Source of the DNA: Climacteris rufus
Taxonomy: Eukaryota > Chordata > Aves > Passeriformes > Climacteridae
Assembly (NCBI GenBank): GCA_013398175.1
Contig: VZRZ01004576.1
Location: 861,385 to 925,384 of the forward strand
Reading direction: 5' to 3'
DNA: 64,000 nt
A model generated the notes under the pieces. That model was not told where the DNA came from, searched no databases, and saw only the letters and a list, made by a program, of their open reading frames with translations. This document shows, piece by piece, positions 1 through 11,278 of the stretch. The translations under genes and the position numbers were made by a program. The first letter of the stretch is position 1. Every line of letters starts with the position of its first letter.

Positions 1-1754
1 TTTTTTTTTTTTTTTTTTTTTTACGTCTACATCTTGGCCAGTTGGAACAGGAGCTACAAAGTCAAAATGATGACTTGTAATTAAATAAAAAATGTTAGGA
101 TTTTGGTTTTCAATAAAACATTGCAGAGGATACCTGTCACTATGTCTCCAAAAAAATGAAGCCCTTTATCTTTGTATCTCTGCACATGTACACCTTTCAG
201 ACTGTAAGGACTCTGGCAGGGTGCTTTGCTTTAAAAACTAACTACACAGCACATGGCACTATTTAAAGTAGAGTTATACAGTACCTACTGCTATGGGCAG
301 CTAAGTAATTGATTATAAATGATTATATAATATGCATTTTTAAAATAAATTTTACTTCCACTCATAGTTATTCTACTGTTACATTTTCAGATCAGTAAAG
401 AATGTAACTCTAAAATTAGGGCAGTTCATTTTGATATTGCTATTTATAGAAAAACCTTAAAGTTGCAGTGACTGAAAGAACTAAGGAAAGCATACCTAAA
501 GAACACAGAAAATTCAGGAAAAAAATGGGAAAGCAACAGGACTTAAAAGATCCATGGGAAAGAGCCTGTGGCTGATGCTGCCTATAGAGAGAAAAGCTGG
601 CTGTAAGTAAGTTTCCTTTGATCAGCTCCCCAGCTTTGTTCTTTGTTTCACGCAATTTCCCTTGCATCTTCTGAATGGATGTGTATGCACAAACATCCTC
701 AAAAAACCTCACTATCCACTGCGGGAGCAGATTTGGGCAGAATTTTCTGAAGAATGGGCAGTCTGGGATTGCAGTGCCTCATGGGGCAGGATGGTGTTAG
801 GGTTGTGCTGCTGCAGAACTGGAGCATGGCCATAGTCAAACCTTGCAAAATGTTCAGCAGATAAAATTAAAATTTCAGTGAATAACACCAGATGCATGTG
901 CAGCATCTACTACGTTTGTTGCAATACCTTAATTATTATTTAAACCAAATTTTCTCTCTCCCTTTTGGTTTTTGCACCTTCTTTGTTTTATTTTTTTAAT
1001 TATTTTGGAGCTCCATAGTCCCCCTTCTTATTACCTGTTAACTGTCAGCTCAGTCTCTCTTGCAGAAACAACAACTGAAATTCCTGTTCCAGGGCAATCT
1101 GAAAGGGATTCCTCCAGAACAAAACAAATGTAGTTTTAAGTGCCCACAAAGACAGAAATGGAGAATTTTGTTTAGTGACCTTTGAAGCAGGCCCCTGCCC
1201 ACAGAAGTAGCAGATGCACTGAGAAGACCACAAACAGCAAAGAAGCCAGTGGCTCCAGAGGGTCCTGAGGAGCTGTGGGGCTGCATTGCTCCTACAAGGT
1301 GAGTCAGGGCTCCTGCAGCTTCCCAGGGGCTGTCTGCACCTTCTGCTGTACAAACACACACTGCAAAGGAGGACAGAATTACAAACCCACCCCATTTCAC
1401 ACAGGGCTGATACTTCAGCCCTGGTGGGTACCAAGACAAAGGTCCTGTGTTTCTTCTTAAAGCCATTTCATTCTTCAGCTTGCTATTGCTCCTCTTAGTT
1501 TCAGCATGTGAAGTGTTTTCTTTTCAATGTCCTATGGTCAGTGGGGTAAGAACACACTTGGGTTTTACCCACAAGAAGGCACAGGATGAAAAAGAGCACA
1601 GTTCTTTTTGAAACAGGGAGCAAGGGCTGGCAAGCCACTGGAAAGTATGTGGGCTGGTAATTGCATGGGAGTTCTTTTTATATTATACAACAGTGTTGCC
1701 TGAAAGGACAGCAGGTGGCATAAAGGGGATGCTCTGAGTCAAAGCAGATTGGTA
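1..1754. other. Intergenic DNA at window start, opening with a T22 run
   Basis: Positions 1-22 are all T. On the minus strand the following 60 nt are open and end at the A-run, but I recognise no protein. Apart from that, no gene or named repeat is seen up to the CR1 copy. Confidence 0.5.
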
Positions 1755-2271
1755 AATATAAAATGCACTGTGTCCAGATCTGGGCTTCTCAATACAAGAG
1801 ACACATGGAGCTCCTGGAGCAGGTCCAGTGGAGGGCTGCAAAGATGATTAAGGGACTGGAACATCTCTCTGATGAGGAAAGGCTGAGGGAGCTGGGCTTG
1901 TTCAGCCTTGAGAAGAGGCAACCGAGAGTGGACCTTATCAATGGGTATAAGTACCTGAAGGGAGAGTGTCAGAGGATGTTTCCAGGCTCTGCTCAGGGGT
2001 GCTGAGCAATAGGATGAGGCAGTGGGGAGAAACTGATGCATGGGAAATTCCACCTGAACATGAGGAAGAATTTCTTTACTGTGCAAGTGACCACACACTG
2101 GAACCAGTTATCCAGAGAGGTTGTGGAGTCTCCCTCACTGCAGATATTCAAGAACCATCTGGACACAACCCTGTGCTGTGTGCTCCAGGATGATCCTGCA
2201 TGAGCAGGGAGGTTGGACCAGGTGATTGACTGTGGCCCCTCGAGCCTGACTGATTCTGTGATTCTGTGACA
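1755..2271 (+). repeat. CR1 LINE 3' end fragment (about 0.5 kb)
   Basis: It contains the CR1 ORF2 C-terminal region and 3' tail: tctgggcttctcaatacaag, aggaaaggctgagggagctg, gagaggttgtggagtctccc, gagcagggaggttggaccag. It ends in two copies of the octamer tgattctg/tgattctg. The retained frame 1763-2005 reads WASQYKRHMELLEQVQWRAA, a decayed reverse transcriptase tail. It is heavily 5'-truncated and not active. The left edge is uncertain by tens of bases. Confidence 0.93.
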
Positions 2272-5200
2272 AGGCTGCAGCTGTCCTTCTGAACAGAGCA
2301 GGAACCATTACACAGCAGTCATGTCCTGCAAATTTATACTGGTGGTAGCTAGGCTTAGAGGCCCACAACTCCAGGTTGTTGACACTGTTTGCTATATTGC
2401 AGTTCCATATACAGACCAGCACTTCACTATGCTGGAAGACAACCTCATGTATGAAATAGTGCTGGCTTGTTCTCTGACAATTACAAATAAAATTTATTTG
2501 CTCCATGACAGGACTAAAACTGGTGTCCTTGCTACTTACACTGCCCTTGTTTGAACAGTGCATTGATTTGGGTGAAAGGCATTTGTAACAGGTGATGCAA
2601 GTACCCTTGGGTGGCTGGCTTTCTTATTGCCAAAGAGAGAACTCTCTGCCCCTGGGAGATGGCAGAACTTGGTACTTTTCCTGCAGAATGGGTTGCTGTC
2701 AGCTTCAGCTGGGGCTTATTTGATTCTTCCACAGTTACTGTCCAGCCTTACCAATGCCAACATACCAGTGTGAGCAATACAGTTTCTAAAAGAGAAGGAA
2801 GACCAGCTGCATCCTGAGAAGAAGCTTTAACAGGAAAGGAAACAATGAGCAACGAGTTCTGGGAAAGAATGAACTGCACTTACTCTTTTCCCTAGGACCT
2901 CATGACTGCACACTCCAATACTGAGAATCGTATTTCAATGTATACTCTTTCCTCTCATTCCTATCTCCCATCATGTCAAACAAACAAGTCATGTTGGTAT
3001 CAAGATAAAAGCATTCACATGAGCATCAGCTGTAGGAATCTTTGCAGCTCGATAAAATAGTGGAGCTTCTACTATCTTTTTTTTGGGTGATGTGGCACTT
3101 CCAGATCTCTTTTTCAGTTCCTGATATTCACAGAAGGTGAGAATATAATATCCTAGAGTTCTCTACCCTGCATCAAGTTTCACTGAAGCTTTAGTCTCTC
3201 TCCAAAATGAAAGGGGACATGTTAAGGAAAGGCTGGGCTCACCATCCTCTAGTAACTAGAGAAGTCAGAAATAGTCAAGCTTACCCTAACTGACCTACTT
3301 GCATTGCTCTCTCAAGCAGAGTCCTTAGTAAAAGATTTTCCCCACCAAAGGACTTCATAATTTGGTGCTCTATTTTTAAACTTTATATGAAAAATTGATT
3401 TTTCCATCCAAAACCCTTATATAGTTCTAGTTGCCTTCACAGGATTTGCTTCATTGACCGAAGTGCAAGTAATAAACAATGAATACAAGTAGGATGATCT
3501 CTTGACTTCACTCCATCTTCAGTCTGTCAACTGGCGAAATGATAACAAACATAGCAGTAAACAAAACAGTAAATCTCTTTCAGCTATTAGACAGGTTCTC
3601 ATCTATTGATAAATCTACATAATCTTCCTTGCCTTAGGCAGCAATCTAGGCATTGCAGACATATCCCCATAAAAACCTAAGGAGAGGATTTTTCAAGGCA
3701 TGTGCTACAGTAATTCAAAGTTGACTTACTGCAACCTTTATAGTTTTTTTTAAACACAAGCTGAAAAGTAAGAAATTTGTAATTTAGGAAAGCAATTTTT
3801 ATAAAGAACTTTTAATAAAGACAATATTAACTAAGCAAAAAAAAAGGTACTTTTGAATTCTAACAGCTGGTTTTACTAGAATAGCAAGTAAAACATCAGC
3901 GCATAAAATCCTCAAAGAGAAAAAGAGCCCTAATATTTAGAGGAAGACAATTCCTGAAGTCTGTGAAATTACAGTCAGAAATATCAGTGGATGTTCATAC
4001 ACAATGTCTTGTGTTCCAGGAATTTATTCCTGTTTTAAGAGCCTGTAAGAACTTACATCAACAAACCCACAGAGACAAAGCCTCAGTTAATTAAGCCTCG
4101 GTTACACTCAGCTCAGCAGAGCAATGTTGATTTACCTCAACTGAGAGTTTACACATAGTAATTTCAAATATTTCCCTTGGTACAGAGTAAGCAAAGATAC
4201 AAATTTATAAGTATACATCAGAATTTGGTATCTGGCCAGCTTTTAACCCCATTTAAAATCAGAGAGCAACCCTACGAATTCTTGTGCATCTGTTACAGTG
4301 GAGGGGTCTAAATTAAAAATCAATAAACCAAACACAGAGGGCAATGTTTGCAAGATGAAAAAAATATAACAGGCATAAAAAAACAACAACAAAAAAAGCC
4401 AAGATGTGTTGGTTACTACGTAGAGCAAGCTTTGCTCAGCTATGTTTTTCCTCATGCTATGGAGGTTTTCTTACTGCATTAAAAGAGACATTTCTGCAAA
4501 TGAACACACAACTGAGCTTAAACACAAATTGGATGCAAGGTCTGTATGAGTCAAATTTACCTTGCACTTCTGTAGGGGAGAGCAGCCTGCTTTGTCTGGG
4601 TAGCTCTGACCACACTGTGGGTACTTGGCATGGTACTGGCTTGAGGGGCAGTCGTGAGAAATTCACTCCATATCCATTTCTCTGTAAGAGACATTCCTGC
4701 TGCCCTCCATGTTCATGAGTAGGGCACCAATAATGAGCATCCCTTGCCATCTTCCTCTCCCTTTTTTAATTATGAAAAAAATATTACTGCTTCTGTAAAC
4801 CACAACTTTCCCAGCATCTTGAACTAAATACTAGTTACTTCAGACACCAATTAAACCATATTAGAGCTCTATGAAATTAATCAGCAATTAAGTAATTCCC
4901 CCTGACATGATGAGAAAGTTCCAAAGTTTTTAACCCAATAGAACAAAAATGGCTAGATTTTGAAAAGACATGAGCTGATTCTTGCCCAGTATAAAGTCTG
5001 TTTTTCTTTTGGCCTCCATCTTAATTTTGCCATGTACAACAGCTGAGGATATTTTGCATGGTAAAAAATTTATAGTTCCAGTTTTCCCAGTTCTTCCTGA
5101 AAACTCCTTTCTCCCTCCCACCAAATCTTTGCAGACACTGAGACTGCAAAGTGCTGCAGAACTGCAGTCAGGAATTTCACATTGGTCAGGAATTACACTC

Positions 5201-8200
5201 ACTGTACTCCCACATTTTTCAAGATCTTAGTCCATCCATATCACATCTTACAAACATATGGTGAGACTGTAAGATATAGTTGAGATCTTATTGACAGACC
5301 TGTCCTGAATCACCAAGGGAAAAACCACTACATTCATATCCTTTCTTTCCAGTTATTTATTTTATCCAGCAAATACCAGGATTACTAGTTTTTAAAGTTG
5401 CTTTATGGAGAACATTTGATTTGTGGCTTCCACATTCATGCTAAAGCGTACTATTTATGCTGCACATCTGTCTGCTAAAAACTGCTTTTAAGAATAAACT
5501 TCCAGCTGTAAATGGATCCATCAGCTTACCCCTTTTCCTGCCCCAGTGTCTGGCACAAGAGCCATGCAGCAGAGCTGTACAGAGCAGTACAACTGGAACA
5601 TTGCACAACTACCACACAGATTGTAAGAGTGATAAATAAGGGTTCTAGCAGATGGAAGCTCTTTCCTATTTGCCATTTTGGAAAGTGTAAAAAGCACAGA
5701 TCACTACAGCAGCAAGACTTGTTTCAGCTGCCATTAACAACCTTTGAAGAAAGATGCTTACAACTCCTGTGAAAAAGTCAGGGTGCTCTGTGACCTTTTG
5801 CAAGTATGATTTATTAACATCCAACTAAATTGGTTACAGAGACAAAAATAATAAATCAAGTTGTGCATCAGGGTACTCCAACATTATTACAGATTTTTGG
5901 AGTGAAGCAGAAAACAAGGATGGTCCTGACTACAGAAAGATTTCTCAAATATCTGAAAGTCATTGATAATTCTAATACATAAGATGCCATTCTTGATTCT
6001 GAAATCACTAATGCCCTATTAAAACAAACAACAAATTCAGCATTTAGCAGCTTTATGTATGTAATACCTCATGGTGTGTTTTTCCAATACTGGAACTAGC
6101 AAAATACTGTTAACACAAACAGAAGAATGTCTGATTCTCAGGGATGCCAGCCATCTCCAAGGTGTGGAGCTGGTGGAGCTCATAACCTCTTGTGGATCAA
6201 TGTCCCAAACATTCTCTTAAGCTTTAATACAGTTTTGTTTTACACAATAAAACAACAAATCCACAATTTATATTAAAAAATGAACCATTTAAAATAATTC
6301 TTTAATATATGGCAACTACTTATGTGGAAAAAATCTCTTATTGCTTTCAAAAGCTGCAGCAAGAACAGTATCCAGGGACTGAGCAGTACAGGAATACATT
6401 TGGTGGTAAGTTACAGCATTTACTAAGTTTCAACAGATAAGCCAGATAACGTGAAGTTTCTTATGAGCCCAGAGCTGCTGGAGTAAGTTGCACCCACCAG
6501 TAGCTAGAAAATAGAAAGGATGAGTTAGTGAACACTGTGAATTTTATTTATGGTAGCCATAATTCATGAATGAAAACACACTCGACCAAAAACACCCTTT
6601 CATTTTAATGTCACTCCTTTGAATAGCACCATCTCATTCTAGCCCTTGCAAGATGCATTCAGTTATGTGGACAAGTTGGATGTCATCCATCTCTCTATTA
6701 TAAATGCACTGTGGGCCAAGTTTTGCACTCCTCTTCAGCTTGTCCCCTCTGTGTGAGTTGTACACAATAAAAAAAAAAAGCTGTACTGAACAAAGCAAGA
6801 TATGCTGAAAGTTTCCTGCTCTGCCAAGCTTGTCACTTGGAGAGATGACACAAGAGATTTACACAAAAGCAGATGCAAGGACATTAGTAATTAGGATCTT
6901 CTGAGCAGACACAGCTGTACATTTCCATAGCACACTAGTCTTACCAGGTCTGACTCCAGAGTGCAAGAAAGTCTTGTTCACAGTCAAGGAAAAAACACAG
7001 AAGGAGACCACAATGTTTATGGGGAAAGAATTTAGCTACAGGATCTAGGCATGATTTATCATTTATTAGAATGGCCTGTTTTCCTATTCATTAGGTTTTT
7101 TTAATAAAGAGAAAAGTGGGACACTGAATAAGGACTTTCAGATATAAAGGGCCACATAGAAAACCTAACAAGGGCTGTAAAGAGCTGAGGGAAAGGGGGG
7201 GACATGGAAAGTGGTAAGGTCTTTGTTAGGTTGGGGTTTTTTGGGGGAGTTTTTTTTTGTTTTGAGACCAGCACTGGACATTTGTGCAACCCAAAGCTGT
7301 CCCTGGTTGGGCCCTGGTTCTGGTCCAATGAACAGTGATCTGAAATCAACACTATGCTGCCAGACAATATGGTGACTGTGTTTACAACCACTACATTCTT
7401 CAGGGGCCAGGTTTTAAAAGAAAGCAGCAATCCTGTTCCCAGTCCTTCAAAGAAAACTGGTTGGTGGAAGAATAGATCTCTACAGTCTTTCCTTACCAAA
7501 ATTTGGGCTGGTTTTGGTCTTCTTTCCACGCATCTGATTTTCCAAGCTCTGCATAAAGAACCTAAGTACAGGCTGCTGGATCTGTATTTCAAAAAACATC
7601 TAACAGAAGTAGATTAGTGCTGGCAAACTATCACATCAAGCATATCTCAGAGAACAGAGATCCAGAAAGGAATTAATGGTGCATTCTAGTTCCCCTTGGT
7701 CTAAAGGGCACTTTACGCTACCCAGAGTCGCCTCCTGAACAAGTGATGCTGATTCATAATCCAAAATTTACACTGTACCAAAACCAGAAACTAAGCATCA
7801 AGCCTGCAGATCTGGAAAGTAGAGCTGTGGGTTTCTGTTCCTATGAACACTATTGCCCTGGACTTTTTTCTCCTTTCTATGCTTTGCAATTTGAAAACTG
7901 AGCCAGTGTTTCAACACCCATAGGCCTGAGCTGCTCCACCCCCTTGATGGAAATTTATAGTGAGGGTTTTCCTTTGTGAAGAGACACACAAAGAAAGGCA
8001 GAGCTAGATGAGTGCTTTTCAAACTGGCCTCCTAAATCTTGTTAAGTGATGTTTATAAAATTATGAAGTAAGAGAGCTATAATAGCAGGCAAGGGTCATC
8101 AGGAAATTTTAAGACTGATCCATTGAGCTACACAACTTGAGGATCACAGATGTGTGATGAAAGGAAGCAGTTCAGTTGCCTGATACATTCTTTTCACTAT

Positions 8201-8490
8201 TCAGAGTAGAAATAGTGGGAAAAAAAGTCCCTCAGTGTCACTTATTAAAAACAATGCTTGTCTTAGTTATCTTGCAGAAAGCTAATATAAATTTTGTACT
8301 CATTAACACAGGTGAAGTTTTGGGGAAGAAAATTACCAAAATTTCATATTTTACCAAGAATAATTTTATAGAATATATTAATGTTTGTGAATGTTGAATA
8401 TATTTACATGCAGAAATACACAGAAGTAACATCAAGACAATTTTCTTCCACTTCTTCATATACAGTTAACAGAAATTTAACAACTAAACC

Positions 8491-8518
8491 AAATTGTTTC
8501 ACACAAATTGTTTCACAC
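8491..8518. repeat. Two exact tandem copies of a 14-mer
   Basis: AAATTGTTTCACAC at 8491-8504 is repeated without change at 8505-8518. Confidence 0.9.
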
Positions 8519-8823
8519 AGGGAAAACTATACTGCAGTTGGAACTGTGGAGCCAGAGGATCATTCACAACTGATTACATTGTGTTTGCAGGCATGTATTA
8601 GGGATTTACAAAAGGAGCTATTACTTGTTAAATGGTTTTGCTTCATGCATTTAAGAAATGCCCTGGATTATTCTCAGGCATTATTTTTCTGGAGATGATA
8701 CTAAAATTCTGGAGTTTACTTTCTTGATACAGAAATTTTGATGAATAAAATTTTATATAAGGCACTGCTCAGCCCGATGCTTCTTGTCATTAATCCCATG
8801 TATTTCAGACAGTTTAGAGTTTC

Positions 8824-8861
8824 TGAGAAATCAGACTTGGCACTGCCAGTCTGATTTCTCA
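8824..8861. repeat. Perfect inverted repeat (14-bp arms, 10-nt loop)
   Basis: The left arm TGAGAAATCAGACT (8824-8837) is the exact reverse complement of the right arm at 8848-8861. The loop is TGGCACTGCC. It lies downstream of the OSBPL3 stop. Confidence 0.85.
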
Positions 8862-10918
8862 AAAATCATGACTCAAATATCCCATATGAAATTTGTTTTG
8901 TTTAATACCTGTATGGGGGAATCCCCTCCACACACAGAATACACAAACCCAGCAATCAGATTAGATAAGATCACAGTAGCTGCCAAATATGACAATGAGC
9001 AAGCTTAATGCATCCTCCACAAATTTTGCTCCTTTTAAGAAAAGCTTTTTTAAAATTTCCCCTACCCTCTTTTGTTTTTAAATGAACTTTATTTTTAGTA
9101 TAAATTGTAATTACCAACAGCAAGGATAATTACAATTATCAACTCATTTCTGTGCCAAGTTTTGACAGTTAATACAAGGATAAAACACACAAACAGAACA
9201 AGTCACGAAGAGAACCTCATTTTCCTTGAAAAGCCAAACAGCCCCCAAAGGTTATGATTTCCTTTGGAATCAAAGCCCATATTTTGTTTTCCTATAAATG
9301 TGAACCTTACCTTGTTGCAAGCTGCTGGCATAGTAGTCAAGTTTTTCAAAGATATATTAAATAATTATGCTAACTTCTTTGGTAATAATTTACATAAATG
9401 ATAGTGAGGCAGAGTTCCTGGGCAAAATGAAAAATGGTGAAAAAGCATTTACCTGCCTCTGAGATGATGAGGCTTCAAGGTAACAGAAAGCAAAATTTAA
9501 ATATACATCTAATCTGACATCACAGATTTTGTTTAAAATTGAAAACCTTCATAGTATTTCCTTCATGTTACAAATAATACACGGGTCCATTTTTAATATT
9601 TTTCTCTAGAACAATGCAGCACAACTGCAGTAAAGTGCAAGCTTTTCTAAGCTACTGTCTGTTCCCCTAGGAGTCTACTTTATCCATGCCATATCCAGTT
9701 GTTGCAGTCATAAGCCAGTTCAACATGCCAGCATTTGGGTTTGTTTTGTGTCATTACAGTGGCATGTAAAGAAAAGAAAAGGGGGTGGTGACAGGATATA
9801 GACCTATCACATGGAAAACTGCATTGTTGCCAGAGTCACAGACACATTGGACAGGTTTGAAGAATCATGGATCAGGCTTGGGATTCTGTTAATGCCTATG
9901 GCATTGTGATTTGATGGAAAAAACCAAAAATACTGCCCATCTCTATAAGCTTCATTCAAAAGTGAGGCTTCTGCTACATTTGTTTCCTGCTAGATTTCTG
10001 ACCTATGGTTTAGTAGCTTCACAAATGGAGCCATATGTACAAAATTACAGGACAGGGATGCAATTGATTTAGTGCAAGACACTTGAATATTTATCTGAAC
10101 ATAAAGAAACAGAGGAAGATCAAAGACTCCATACACTTCTCCATAAGGCAGATGGTAATTTTTTAAAATATAAGATCTTAAATATGTTATTTATTTCTTA
10201 AGAGGTAGAAAATATCAAAATACTAGGAAAAAATTTCTAGCTTAAAACAATCAGTTTGCTTACTTTTTAAAAAGTCTTACTGTTGCAATTTTTTGGATTA
10301 ATAAAAACAAATGAAGCTATGGAAGCACAGGATTTCGTGCTCTGTATATATTTCACTTATTGGAAAAAGAGAGAGCTGTTTCATCTAGTCAGTGCTCAAG
10401 CAGCATATACAAATGATCTCCTCCTCTTGCCCTGTTTGGGGCTATAAATTTGAAGTGGAAGTTTTTCCCAGTGGAAAATTTTGGCCATTCCTGACTTTCT
10501 AACACTACATTTAACTGGGTACCGTGGATGTATAAGGCAGTAGAACCACCGACGTAAGCTCAGAACTACCTCTTCCATAATGCTAAGAAGAAAGTTAATA
10601 GAAGCAAAAGCTTACTTAAATCTTTTCTACAGACAGCAAAAGATCATACTCAGAATCCAGCACCAACTGATAATCTGTTTTAGCAATTTATACCAGCCCA
10701 GAGACAGCTGAATTACTCATTGCAGTGTGGAAGCCTACCTATAGTTTGAGTTACTAAGGCTTGCACTCTGATTCCCCAGCACAGCTAGGAGATGCTGATG
10801 CTACTGTCTCCAATGCAATTCAGTAAGGCATAATTTAACTCAGAACTGATGTTATTAGACATTGAAAAAGTAGTGTAAAAGCTCCTCTTTTCCTTCTCGC
10901 TGTTAACATTCAGTACTA

Positions 10919-10924
10919 TTTATT
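10919..10924 (-). promoter_or_regulatory. Candidate polyadenylation signal AATAAA (first after the stop)
   Basis: TTTATT on the plus strand gives AATAAA about 260 nt past the OSBPL3 stop. Another lies at 10200-10205, and more occur in this AT-rich region. Which one is used cannot be told from sequence; mammalian OSBPL3 is recalled to have a 3' UTR of several kb. Confidence 0.25.
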
Positions 10925-11063
10925 AAATATTTTATAAAAAGAAGTTAGGATATTTATACATTCAGACAATCACTGCAATAGTTGAGTAAAGGAAACAAAT
11001 GAATTATCAGATTCTAAAGTAAGCACGATTCTGAAGATATGCACATTTTCACACATACACCCC

Positions 11064-11126
11064 ACACATATTCTATATGTGTGTGCGTATATATGTGTAT
11101 ATATATAGTTGTATTTTATATATATG
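11064..11126. repeat. TG/TA-rich microsatellite, degenerate
   Basis: Alternating TGTG and TATATA tracts (tgtgtgcgtatatatgtgta and on) about 60-120 nt past the OSBPL3 stop, so probably inside the 3' UTR. Confidence 0.85.
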
Positions 11127-11181
11127 TCTTTAAAATCAGATCCAAGAATACAGCACAGAATATCTTCACTTAGCTCCTCTT

Positions 11182-11278
11182 TCACCAGAGGACAGGATTG
11201 TCCAGTTTGGAAAAACCAGGTTCTTTTCTAAGGTCCATGTAAGTTCCATTGCTCACCCAGGAGTCATCGCTGGATTTC
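11182..11278 (-). CDS. OSBPL3: OSBPL3 last coding exon (residues 857-888 and stop)
   Basis: It completes Arg857 and reads KSSDDSWVSNGTYMDLRKEP, GFSKLDNPVLW, then TGA at 11182-11184. The acceptor is TTTGATAG|G. The terminal residues NPVLW are one of the most constant features of ORP3/6/7 (DHPVLW in human, recalled), which fixes the end of the protein. Confidence 0.97.

Larger units (their letters stand above)
2272..10900 (-). other. OSBPL3 3' UTR and/or downstream intergenic DNA
   Basis: No coding exon, RNA gene or named repeat recognised. It contains a perfect 14-bp hairpin (8824-8861), a tandem 14-mer (8491-8518) and A/T runs. Open frames such as 7101-7592 (minus) and 8381-8698 (plus) have no recognisable similarity. 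The end of the 3' UTR is unknown. Confidence 0.6.

Noticed and set aside
1763..2193. Plus-strand open frames that look protein-coding
   Set aside because: They are CR1 remnants, not a host gene.
7101..7592. Open frame of 163 codons on the minus strand
   Set aside because: No recognisable domain, no splice or promoter context, and runs of K/P from simple sequence. Probably chance.
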